From NCBI GenBank assembly GCA_947630345.1, contig CANRHF010000011.1, positions 1 through 20,042 of the forward strand: 20,042 nt of DNA, in the 5' to 3' direction. Of the stretch, positions 14,114 to 20,042 are shown in pieces. Position numbers and translations under genes: made by a program. Numbering within the stretch: position 1 is the stretch's first letter; each line of letters begins with the position of its first letter. Source of the stretch: an uncultured Oscillospiraceae bacterium (GTDB lineage: Bacteria; Bacillota; Clostridia; Oscillospirales; Oscillospiraceae). The notes under the pieces were generated by a model. It saw only the letters and a program-made list of their open reading frames with translations, did no database searches and was not told where the DNA came from.

Positions 14114-14812
14114 CTAAATCACATAGCCGCCGTTTACCGGCAGCACCTGGCCGGTGACAAATTCCGCTGCCGCCAGATATTCGATGGCCTCCGCCACCTC
14201 CCCGGCCCGGCCGTTCCGGCCCAGGGGGGTGTCCTCCGCCAGGGTGGACAGGGTGTCCTCCGACAGCCTGGCGCACATATCCGTCAGAATCACCCCCGGG
14301 CTGACGCAGTTGACCCGGATGCCGCTGGGCCCCAACTCCTTGGCCAGGGCCTTGGTCAGGGCGATCACCGCCCCCTTGGTGGCGGAGTAGGCCGCCTCGC
14401 AGGAGGCCCCGGTCTGCCCCCACATGGAGGACACGGTGACGATGCTCCCCCGGCCCCTGGCCAGCATCCCGGGCAGAGCCGCCTTGACGCAGTGAAACAC
14501 GCCCTTGACGTTCACATCAAACAGCCGGTCCCAACTTTCCTCCGTCACGTCCTGCACCAGGCCGTAGGCGCTGATACCGGCGCAGCAGATGAGACAGTCC
14601 ACCGGCCCGATCCGGTCAAAGGCCGCCGCCACGCCGGGCCCGTCCGCCACGTCCTGACAGATGGGAACGGCGCCGGTTTTTTCCGCCACGCTTTTCGCGG
14701 CGGGGTGGTTCTTTTCATAGAGGAAGAAGACCCGGTCCCCCCGGGCCCGGAAACACTCCACCGCCGCGGCCCCGATGCCCCGGGAGCCGCCGGTGATCAC
14801 CACGGTTGCCAT
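14114..14812 (-). CDS. SDR-family oxidoreductase (FabG-like)
   Basis: A 232-residue short-chain dehydrogenase/reductase. The NAD(P) loop is TGGSRGIG (about residues 7-14), followed by CCAGIS (the NAG position), NVKGVFHC, and the catalytic Ser (SSMWGQTG), Tyr and Lys (YSATK), then RVNCVSPGVI. The ending GQVLPVNGGYVI is typical of 3-oxoacyl-ACP reductase-like members. With no other fatty-acid genes nearby, and rpiB next to it, the substrate could also be a sugar or polyol. AGGAGG lies 6-7 bases before ATG 14812. A hairpin stands immediately upstream of that ribosome site. Confidence 0.92.
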   Translation of the reverse strand: MATVVITGGSRGIGAAAVECFRARGDRVFFLYEKNHPAAKSVAEKTGAVPICQDVADGPGVAAAFDRIGPVDCLICCAGISAYGLVQDVTEESWDRLFDVNVKGVFHCVKAALPGMLARGRGSIVTVSSMWGQTGASCEAAYSATKGAVIALTKALAKELGPSGIRVNCVSPGVILTDMCARLSEDTLSTLAEDTPLGRNGRAGEVAEAIEYLAAAEFVTGQVLPVNGGYVI

Positions 14813-14830
14813 GACACCCCTCCTGACAAA

Positions 14831-14859
14831 GTTTTGACCGCTCAGAAAGCGGTCAAAAC
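14831..14859 (-). terminator. 12-bp hairpin between S1 gene and SDR gene
   Basis: Perfect stem GTTTTGACCGCT/AGCGGTCAAAAC (14831-14842 with 14848-14859), 5-base loop, followed by TTTG on the minus strand. It sits just before the SDR ribosome site. It is probably a partial terminator or mRNA-processing barrier rather than a full stop, because no promoter fits after it. Confidence 0.6.
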
Positions 14860-14865
14860 CAAACC

Positions 14866-15315
14866 CTATCTTCTCCGGCTGCGGGTACGGTGTTCCGAAT
14901 ACTGACGGATCGAGGAGATCTTGCTGTCCGACTCGGACATGAACTGCTTCAGCTTTTCCTCGAACAGCTGATCCGCCGATTTGGGCGCGGCGGGCACCAT
15001 CATGGCGGGCCTGGGCGCTTTCTCCGATTGGCTCTCCTTCCGGGGGGCGGAGGAACGGAAGCTCCGGCTGTCCCGCTGGGGCTTGGGCTCCAGCCGCTTG
15101 ATGGACAGATTGATTTTCCCGTTCTCGCATCCGATGACCATCACCTTCACGTCCTGGCCCTCCGTCAGATACTGATGGATGTCGCTGACGTAGGTGTTGG
15201 ACACCTCCGAGATATGTACCATGCCGGTCTTATTCTCCGGCAGGGAAATGAACGCGCCAAAGCTGGCGATGGATTTGACTTTGCCCTCCAAAACGGCGCC
15301 TACGGTTAACTCCAT
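14866..15315 (-). CDS. S1-domain RNA-binding protein (YabR-like)
   Basis: The 149-residue protein begins with an S1 fold (about residues 1-75: VGAVLEGKVKSIASFGAFISL, GMVHISEVS, VKVMVIGCENGKINLSIKRL) and ends in a charged, flexible tail with a RTRSRRR C-terminus. In Bacillus, yabR encodes such a protein directly after divIC, and here the order is the same. A role in RNA or ribosome binding under stress, as for CvfD/GSP13-type S1 proteins, is inferred from family only. AGGAGG lies 14 bases before the ATG, unusually far, so the start is a little uncertain. Shares the divIC promoter. Confidence 0.9.
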   Translation of the reverse strand: MELTVGAVLEGKVKSIASFGAFISLPENKTGMVHISEVSNTYVSDIHQYLTEGQDVKVMVIGCENGKINLSIKRLEPKPQRDSRSFRSSAPRKESQSEKAPRPAMMVPAAPKSADQLFEEKLKQFMSESDSKISSIRQYSEHRTRSRRR

Positions 15316-15339
15316 AATCTTTCGCGAATCCTCCTAGTG

Positions 15340-15645
15340 CTACTCCTCGGGTTCAATGATGACGGTGTTGGGATCGGCCAGACCCAGCTCCTCCTGAGCG
15401 ATGAGAATGACCCCGTCCACGGTGCCCAGCATGGACACCTTTTCCTCCAGATGGGCCTTCTGCTGCTCCAGAGCGGCCGCCTGGGTCCGCAGCGCCTCCA
15501 CCTGGGACTGGGTACTCATCACCGCGCCCCGCAGGGCCAACAGCGCCGCCATAGACAATACGACGGCCGCCAGAACCACGGTCTTGGTCAGGGATTTCCC
15601 CTGCTGAAATACGATCCGATAGCGGATCTTGGGTTTTCGTGCCAT
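15340..15645 (-). CDS. divIC: Septum formation initiator DivIC/FtsB
   Basis: DivIC/FtsB bridges FtsL and the FtsQ-type protein in the divisome. The 101-residue protein has a short basic cytoplasmic start (MARKPKIRYRI), one membrane helix (about 22-42) and a coiled coil (about 45-75, QVEALRTQAAALEQQKAHLEEK), followed by the conserved short segment with AQEELGLADPNTVII. GGAGG lies 8 bases before ATG 15645. It is placed between yabQ and the S1 gene as in Bacillus. It has its own sigma-A-like promoter, suggesting vegetative expression independent of yabPQ. Confidence 0.93.
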   Translation of the reverse strand: MARKPKIRYRIVFQQGKSLTKTVVLAAVVLSMAALLALRGAVMSTQSQVEALRTQAAALEQQKAHLEEKVSMLGTVDGVILIAQEELGLADPNTVIIEPEE

Positions 15646-16090
15646 GGGCGCTGCCTCCGGTCCCCCGCCGCTGGGTACGGCGGGTATTTTTTCTTATTGT
15701 AACCCATTTTTTCCAGATTGCAAAGAGATTTTTTAAAAATTTCTCGATTTTTTTGAAAAAATTTTTCAGTGGCGCCGTCAGCGCCCGGAAAAACCGCCCC
15801 ACAGCCCCCCAAAACGCGGAAAACAGGGGCCTCAGGCCTTTCCCCAGGGTGGCCTCCCAGGCCACGGCCCCCAGGGCCAGCCCGGCGCAGTTTCCCAGCC
15901 GCAGATCGCCTCCGCAAATTTCGAAGCCCAGATACAGCCACGCCCAGGACGCCCCCAGCACAAAAGCCCCGTCGGCCCAGGCGGTGTGCCGGGGCCGCAG
16001 GGGCCGGAGCAGGCCGTACCACACCCCCAGCAGCAGGCCCAGCAGGCAGCTCCATCCAAACTGCCCCGCCGCTACCGCCGGGGACGTCAT
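15353..16090 (-). CDS. yabQ: Spore cortex protein YabQ (frame runs on through divIC)
   Basis: YabQ is a membrane protein needed for spore cortex formation in Bacillus. Three hydrophobic segments are visible (about residues 10-28, 39-58 and 68-82), then a Lys/Phe-rich amphipathic stretch (APLKNFFKKIEKFLKNLF, WKKWVTI) that resembles family C-termini. Start ATG 16090 overlaps the yabP stop (ATGA), with little ribosome site, so coupling is likely. The oddity is the end: as read, no stop occurs until 15353, giving 245 residues, the last ~100 being an out-of-frame overlap of divIC with no YabQ likeness. A one-base change in the A6 run at 15707-15712 would end the protein at 15694 (about 131 residues). 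The functional protein probably ends near there. Confidence 0.8.
   Translation of the reverse strand: MTSPAVAAGQFGWSCLLGLLLGVWYGLLRPLRPRHTAWADGAFVLGASWAWLYLGFEICGGDLRLGNCAGLALGAVAWEATLGKGLRPLFSAFWGAVGRFFRALTAPLKNFFKKIEKFLKNLFAIWKKWVTIRKNTRRTQRRGTGGSAHGTKTQDPLSDRISAGEIPDQDRGSGGRRIVYGGAVGPAGRGDEYPVPGGGAADPGGRSGAAEGPSGGKGVHAGHRGRGHSHRSGGAGSGRSQHRHH
15696..15723 (-). promoter_or_regulatory. Sigma-A-like promoter of divIC
   Basis: TTGCAA (15718-15723), 16 bases, TACAAT (15696-15701) on the minus strand, inside the 3' part of the yabQ frame and about 50 bases before divIC. Confidence 0.65.
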
Positions 16091-16350
16091 CCGAACAGGC
16101 GGCGCATCCAACCGCCCTGCCGCGGCTCCTCGTAGACCAGGGAGGAGATGTTGCCCTCCACGGCAACCTGTCCCCCGTTGAGGGAGAGCTGCTTGAGCTG
16201 CAACTCCCGGCCCTGGATCACCAGGGTTCCCAGCTCCGTATGGAGCACCACCGTGGTATCGTCAAAGCTCACCACCTCCTGCACCCCGGTCATGGTCAGC
16301 GCGCTGCGCGCGTCCAGCGTCAGCCGATGGGGAAGCCGCTCCTCGCCCAT
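16087..16350 (-). CDS. yabP: Sporulation protein YabP
   Basis: An 87-residue YabP/YqfC-type protein needed for spore cortex assembly in Bacillus. Visible features are PHRLTLDARSALTMTGVQEVVSFDD and the beta-strand pattern ending in ELQLKQLSLNGGQVAVEGNISSLVYEE, both typical of the family. AAAGGAGG lies 8 bases before ATG 16350. It is co-transcribed with yabQ, whose ATG overlaps this stop codon, and it is preceded by a sigma-E-like promoter. The combination suggests that the organism forms endospores or comes from a lineage that did. Confidence 0.93.
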   Translation of the reverse strand: MGEERLPHRLTLDARSALTMTGVQEVVSFDDTTVVLHTELGTLVIQGRELQLKQLSLNGGQVAVEGNISSLVYEEPRQGGWMRRLFG

Positions 16351-16379
16351 GGTACATCCCTCCTTTGCGTAACTGCTAG

Positions 16380-16408
16380 AAGGTATGCGCCCGGGAAGGG
16401 GAATATGC
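16380..16408 (-). promoter_or_regulatory. Sigma-E-like sporulation promoter of yabPQ
   Basis: On the minus strand, GCATATT (16402-16408, matching the sigma-E -35 KMATATT) is 14 bases from CATACCTT (16380-16387, one mismatch from CATACAHT). The spacing is right for mother-cell sigma-E. Confidence 0.7.
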
Positions 16409-16413
16409 CGGGG

Positions 16414-16443
16414 TTGACACCGCCGGGGCGGGCGTGGTATCAT
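16414..16443 (+). promoter_or_regulatory. Sigma-A promoter of the PPTase-tatD operon
   Basis: TTGACA (16414-16419), 18 bases, TATCAT (16438-16443) with TG one base before the -10. It is divergent from, and next to, the sigma-E-like promoter of yabP. Confidence 0.75.
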
Positions 16444-16481
16444 ACCCACAAAGGAACCCGGCGGGGAAAGGAGAATGGAAA

Positions 16482-16991
16482 TTGGAGATGGAAACGGTCT
16501 TCGGTCTTCCCCTGGCCTGGACGCCGATTTCCCCCGGCGGGGGGCACCGGGCGGGCCGGGAGCTGCTGGAGGGGCTCTATGCCGCCGTTCAGGGCGGCTC
16601 TCTGCCGGAAATCGGGACAGGGCCCTGGGGGAAGCCGGACTTCCTCACGGGAGGCTGGCACTTTTCCATCAGCCACACCCCCCATTTCGCCTTCTGCGTA
16701 CTCAGTCCTCAGGCTGTGGGACTGGACGCGGAGGAGCTGAGCCGCAAGGCGCCGGAAAGTCTGGCCCGGAAGGTCCTCTCCCCCGGGGAGTGGGAACAGT
16801 ACCGGGCGGCCCCGGACCCTAAGCAGGCCCTGCTGACCTTCTGGGTCTTAAAGGAGGCCCAGGCCAAATGCTCCGGCCGGGGCCTGACCCATGAATTATT
16901 CCAAACCGATTTCCGTCTGGACGATCCCCGGGTCTTTCGCCTGGCCGGATGCGTCGCCGCCATCATACAGGAGGAACGCCATGCTCTTTGA
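16482..16991 (+). CDS. Sfp-type 4'-phosphopantetheinyl transferase
   Basis: Transfers phosphopantetheine from CoA to a carrier-protein serine. The 169-residue protein is short for Sfp-type enzymes but has both signatures: VGLDAEE (Mg2+-binding GxDxE) and FWVLKEAQAKCSGRGL (WxxKEAxxK), plus FSISHTPHFAFCVLS before them. The start is not certain: TTG 16482 has AAAGGAG (16467-16473) 8 bases upstream, while ATG 16488 is 14 bases from it. No polyketide or nonribosomal peptide genes are nearby, so its target may be the fatty-acid ACP. tatD begins inside its last codons. Confidence 0.9.
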   Translation: MEMETVFGLPLAWTPISPGGGHRAGRELLEGLYAAVQGGSLPEIGTGPWGKPDFLTGGWHFSISHTPHFAFCVLSPQAVGLDAEELSRKAPESLARKVLSPGEWEQYRAAPDPKQALLTFWVLKEAQAKCSGRGLTHELFQTDFRLDDPRVFRLAGCVAAIIQEERHAL

Positions 16992-17742
16992 CACCCACGC
17001 CCACCTGGACGACCGGGCATTTGACGCCGACCGGGAGGAACTGCTGCGAAATTTGCCGGAAAAGGGCATCGCCCTGCTGATGAATCCGGGGTGCAGCCTG
17101 GCCTCCTCCCGGGCCGCAGACCGGCTCTCCCGGGAAAACGAGTGGATCTATGCCGCCGTCGGCTCCCACCCCGACGCCGCCGGGGAAGTAAACCAGGAGG
17201 TGCTGGAGGAGTACCGCCGCCTCTGCCGGGCAAATCCCAAAATCAAGGCCATTGGGGAGATCGGCCTGGACTATCACTACGAGGACATCCCCCGGGACAT
17301 TCAGCTTGCCGCCTTCCGGGCCCAGATGGCCCTGGCGGAGGAGCTGGACCTGCCGGTGATCGTCCATGAGCGGGAGGCCCATGGGGACGGCATGGCGGTG
17401 GTCCGGGAGTTTCCAAAGGTCACGGGGGTCTTTCACTGCTACTCAGGCTCGGCGGATATGGCCCTAGAGCTGGTAAAGCGGGGGTGGTACATTGGCTTTA
17501 CCGGAGTGCTGACCTTCAAAAACGCCCGCCGGGCGGTGGAGACCGCCCAGGCTCTGCCATTGGAGCGGATCGTGCTGGAAACCGACTGCCCCTACATGGC
17601 CCCCGTCCCCTTCCGGGGAAAGAGAAACGATCCGGGGTACCTGTACCGCATGGCGGAGCGCCTGGCGGAAATCCGGGGCCTGCCGGTGGAGGACGTGGAA
17701 GCTGCCACCCTGGAGAACGGCAAGCGATTGTACCGGATCTAG
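16981..17742 (+). CDS. tatD: TatD-family metal-dependent deoxyribonuclease
   Basis: TatD proteins are TIM-barrel, two-metal hydrolases acting on DNA ends or nicked or damaged DNA. The 253-residue length is normal. Metal-ligand motifs are all present: THAHLDD near residue 5, GEIGLDYHYED in the middle, VIVHEREAH, FHCYSG, and ETDCPYMAP near the end. AGGAGG lies 6 bases before ATG 16981, and the start overlaps the PPTase stop by 11 bases, so the two are coupled. A very strong terminator follows. Confidence 0.96.
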   Translation: MLFDTHAHLDDRAFDADREELLRNLPEKGIALLMNPGCSLASSRAADRLSRENEWIYAAVGSHPDAAGEVNQEVLEEYRRLCRANPKIKAIGEIGLDYHYEDIPRDIQLAAFRAQMALAEELDLPVIVHEREAHGDGMAVVREFPKVTGVFHCYSGSADMALELVKRGWYIGFTGVLTFKNARRAVETAQALPLERIVLETDCPYMAPVPFRGKRNDPGYLYRMAERLAEIRGLPVEDVEAATLENGKRLYRI

Positions 17743-17775
17743 ACGGCCTCAAGCGGTTTTTCCTATATATGCGGC

Positions 17776-17820
17776 GGTCTCCTATGGGCGCGAAGCCTTG
17801 CGCCCATAGGAGACCTTTTT
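17776..17820. terminator. 16-bp rho-independent terminator after tatD
   Basis: Perfect 16-bp stem (17776-17791 with 17800-17815), 8-base loop, then TTTTTATTCTGTTTT on the plus strand. It also lies after the sulfatase stop on the minus strand, but with no T run there. Confidence 0.95.
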
Positions 17821-17857
17821 ATTCTGTTTTCCGGTCCCAGACTTTAGAGGAAAGCCC

Positions 17858-19213
17858 TCAGTCCTCCACCATCCGGGGGCGGAAGCCCTCCGTTTCCTGG
17901 ATCCAGTCCAGAAGCGGCGCCCGCAGGGCGTCCCGCTGGGGGAAATAGGCCGGGTCCCCCGCCAGGTTGCGAAGCTCCCAGGGGTCTGCACGGAGATTGT
18001 ACAAAAAATCGTCGGCGTAGACCTGGGACCCGGGCGCGGCGCTGCCGTCCACATTGGGGGCGTGGATGGCGTAGAGCCAGTCCGCCGTGCGGACGCACCG
18101 CCCCACCCTGCTCTCAGAGATCTGGGCGAACACCCGGTTGGGCCGGTTCGGGTCCTTTCCCCGGACTACGTCCAGCAGGTTCTCCCCAATCATCGCCTCC
18201 CCCACGTCCACCCCCGCCAGGGCCAGCAGGGTCTTGGGCACGCTGGCGGTACTCACCAGGCTTTGCACATGGAGACCACCCCGGAAGGGGCCGCCGGCGA
18301 TCACCAGGGGCACCCGGAGGGCAGAGTCGTGGCAGGTGCGCTTGTAGTCGTCCGCGCCGCACAAGTGCGCGTCCCGGTTCCGGGTCTTGAAGTGGGAGCC
18401 ATGGTCGGACAGGAAGACGACGACTGTATTCTCATACAGTCCCTCCTGCCGGAGCCTGGTCAGGAGCTTTCCAAGGTTCGCGTCCAGGCTGGCGCAGGCC
18501 CCCAGATAATCCGGGTATTCTGCCAGATAGTCCCCCTCCAGGGCCGCCAGGTCCGGGGGCACCGGAAAGTCCCGGAACCGCTCCTTGGAGCCGGGGGGCC
18601 CTTCGTAGTGGTGGTGGTTGTTCTGGTGGTGGGGCTCAATGTGGGACACGGTCAGGAAAAAGGGCTTGCTTTTGTCCCGGGCATCGAAAAATTCCAGGGC
18701 CATATCGGTCAGGCAGTCCACCCGGTAGCCCTCAAAGTCCCGCCTGCGGCCCTCCTCGTCAAAGACATAGCCCCCATAGCCGTCGGAGGTGAACTCCAGC
18801 ACATCCGCCGCCCGCCAGAAGCCGTTGTACCCGCCCCGCAGCGCCCGGGGGACGGGATCATGGAAAAAGTCCAATCGCTGGTGGTACTGTTCGTCCCCGT
18901 CGCTGGCCAGGTGCCATTTCCCCACATAGCCGGTCTCATAGCCCGCCTCGGTGAAGTAATTTGCCAGCGTCTTGACGTTTCGCGGAAGCATGACGTTGTT
19001 GCGGAAGCATCCGGTCTCTGTGGCCCACCGGCCAGTCTGGAGCATGGCCCGGAAGGGCCCGCACACCGGCTGGGGCGTGAAGGCCTGGTCGAAGGCCACG
19101 CCCTCCGCCGCCAGCGCGTCCAGATTCGGCGTGATATCCAGGCTCTGACCAAAGCAGCCGCAAGTGTCTGCCCGCTGCTGGTCGGTAAAGTAAAGTAAAA
19201 TATTGGGTTTCAT
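17858..19213 (-). CDS. Cys-type sulfatase without signal peptide
   Basis: Sulfatases of the alkaline-phosphatase superfamily hydrolyse sulfate esters after a Cys or Ser is converted to formylglycine. In this 451-residue protein the active-site signature is C-G-P-F-R then LQTGR (Cys51), metal-binding residues are seen in YFTDQQRADT at the N-terminus and LSDHGSHF near residue 285, and GKWHL is present. There is no signal peptide or membrane segment, so it is predicted cytoplasmic. ATG 19213 overlaps the phosphorylase stop (ATGA), with GAGGAAA upstream. Coupling to a GH112 phosphorylase suggests a sulfated galactosyl-HexNAc or related sugar as substrate (inference). Maturation would need an anSME, not found in this window. 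Confidence 0.92.
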   Translation of the reverse strand: MKPNILLYFTDQQRADTCGCFGQSLDITPNLDALAAEGVAFDQAFTPQPVCGPFRAMLQTGRWATETGCFRNNVMLPRNVKTLANYFTEAGYETGYVGKWHLASDGDEQYHQRLDFFHDPVPRALRGGYNGFWRAADVLEFTSDGYGGYVFDEEGRRRDFEGYRVDCLTDMALEFFDARDKSKPFFLTVSHIEPHHQNNHHHYEGPPGSKERFRDFPVPPDLAALEGDYLAEYPDYLGACASLDANLGKLLTRLRQEGLYENTVVVFLSDHGSHFKTRNRDAHLCGADDYKRTCHDSALRVPLVIAGGPFRGGLHVQSLVSTASVPKTLLALAGVDVGEAMIGENLLDVVRGKDPNRPNRVFAQISESRVGRCVRTADWLYAIHAPNVDGSAAPGSQVYADDFLYNLRADPWELRNLAGDPAYFPQRDALRAPLLDWIQETEGFRPRMVED

Positions 19214-20042
19214 TCGCTTTCCTCGATTGGATACCAGCGGATCTCGCTGGGGGCAAGCGCCACCGCAAAGCTGCCGCTGTCCGTCCAGATGGTGGTCTGC
19301 TGGCGCTCGTTGGTGTTGTTGACGACGCAGTATTTTCCGCTGTCTACATAGGCGTGGACCTCCACGTTCCAGTTGGAGCTGAACCAGCGGTGCAGCTCCT
19401 CCTCCCCGTGGGCCGCCCAGAGGATGGCCCGGTAGAGCAGCCGGCTGTTGGAAAAGCTGTAGGGAAGGCCGCAGATGTAGACGCACCGGCCGCCGCCAAA
19501 TTCGTTGACCGCCAACCGCACGTCCCGGTCCCGCTGGATCAGCACCTGGGCCCCGGGCAGGGCGTAGATGTCGGCGGGACAGTGGCCGAAGTCCACATCC
19601 TTGGGGCAGTCCCGGAGGATAAAGTGGTCGGGATGCTCCTCCCAGTTGTACTTGTCGTAGCCCAGGGTGGCCCCTGTCTCCTTCTCCACCCCCAGGGCCT
19701 GGGCCAGCTGGAAATAGTGGCCCTGGTACTGGTGGCCGGAGGGCTCGCCCACGCCGATGAAGCCGCCGCCCCGGTGGATGAAACCACGGACCGCCGCTGG
19801 GATTTCCGGGTCCTCCCAGACCGGGCCGCCGGTGTGGGCGGTATCGCCGTCGCCGATGTTCAGAAGGACGTCCACGCCGTCTAAGATTCCCGGATCCTCC
19901 TTGAGGTCCTGGAAGCTCAGGAACCGCACGTCGAAGGGCGCCCCGGACAGGGCCTCGATCACGCCGGCATAGCTGTAGTTTTTCCTATAGTACAGGGCGT
20001 GGTGGACCATGTGGCAGCCCCAGGAGCGGGTTTTCCCCCAGG
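19210..20042 (-). CDS. GH112 beta-galactoside phosphorylase, C-terminal part (5' end outside window)
   Basis: GH112 enzymes split galacto-N-biose/lacto-N-biose (or Gal-beta-1,4-rhamnose) with phosphate into galactose-1-phosphate and the second sugar, in the cytoplasm. About 277 residues are visible, in the C-terminal half of a family usually about 720 long. Recognisable are WGKTRSWGCHMVHHALYYRKNYSYAGVIEAL, DVLLNIGDGDTAHTGG, GGGFIGVGEPSGHQYQG, the Phe-rich PADIYAL region and the GGGRCVYICGLPYSFSNSRLLYRAILWA segment. The catalytic acid lies in the missing N-terminal half, and the subfamily cannot be decided here. The frame is open to the window edge, so the ATG at 20010 is internal. It lies upstream of, and is coupled to, the sulfatase gene. 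Confidence 0.92.
   Translation of the reverse strand, partial: WGKTRSWGCHMVHHALYYRKNYSYAGVIEALSGAPFDVRFLSFQDLKEDPGILDGVDVLLNIGDGDTAHTGGPVWEDPEIPAAVRGFIHRGGGFIGVGEPSGHQYQGHYFQLAQALGVEKETGATLGYDKYNWEEHPDHFILRDCPKDVDFGHCPADIYALPGAQVLIQRDRDVRLAVNEFGGGRCVYICGLPYSFSNSRLLYRAILWAAHGEEELHRWFSSNWNVEVHAYVDSGKYCVVNNTNERQQTTIWTDSGSFAVALAPSEIRWYPIEESE

Noticed and set aside
13268..14905. 545-codon plus-strand frame across the phosphorylase end, rpiB and the SDR gene.
   Set aside because: Out-of-frame and antisense shadow that crosses a strong bidirectional terminator. The genes beneath it have clear motifs and ribosome sites.
20008..20010. ATG at 20010 as the start of the phosphorylase.
   Set aside because: The same frame stays open to the window edge and continues GH112-like sequence (WGKTRSWGCH before MVHHALYY), so the ATG is internal.

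Overview
The window looks like chromosome from a G+C-rich, endospore-lineage Firmicute, most likely a gut Clostridium-class bacterium of the Oscillospirales type (inference). The reasons are strong AGGAGG ribosome sites, consensus sigma-A promoters, a perfect CIRCE operator on groESL, the sporulation genes yabP and yabQ beside divIC and a yabR-like S1 gene (the Bacillus order), and the end of a GH112 phosphorylase gene of the kind that uses host mucin or milk glycans. Most genes are housekeeping.

Layout. 1-1559: 3' part of ileS (+) and a tiny coupled ORF, then a hairpin shared with a convergent GH25 lysozyme-like gene (1628-2545, -). 2546-3244 has no intact gene. It holds the GH25 promoter, a terminator and a nested mobile remnant: a 208-bp internally deleted IS3-family element with both ends and a 3-bp duplication, inside a 28-bp inverted-repeat element. 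A relatively A+T-rich GNAT acetyltransferase (3245-4033) follows. 4133-6768 (+): ychF, a DUF2284 Cys-rich protein and a proline-repeat lipoprotein with a CAP-like tail. 6819-9565 (-): a DinB-fold protein, groEL and groES. 9914-13620 (+): an orphan minD, a methylglyoxal-synthase-like gene with altered catalytic residues, hisS, a small unknown gene and a nucleoside phosphorylase. 13658-16350 (-): rpiB, an SDR, an S1-domain protein, divIC, yabQ and yabP. 16482-17742 (+): an Sfp-type phosphopantetheinyl transferase and a TatD nuclease. 17858-20042 (-): a cytoplasmic-type sulfatase translationally coupled to the GH112 phosphorylase, which runs off the window.

How it works together. yabPQ sit behind a sigma-E-like promoter (mother-cell sporulation), while divIC and the S1 gene have their own sigma-A-like promoter inside the end of yabQ, so division and sporulation functions are separately controlled. 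The GH112-sulfatase pair suggests intracellular phosphorolysis plus desulfation of imported galactosyl-HexNAc sugars. This is the most system-like and least ordinary part of the window, but it is cut by the window edge. Other points of real interest are the methylglyoxal-synthase homologue lacking the catalytic Asp and His, the yabQ frame that runs through divIC, and the nested mobile remnant.
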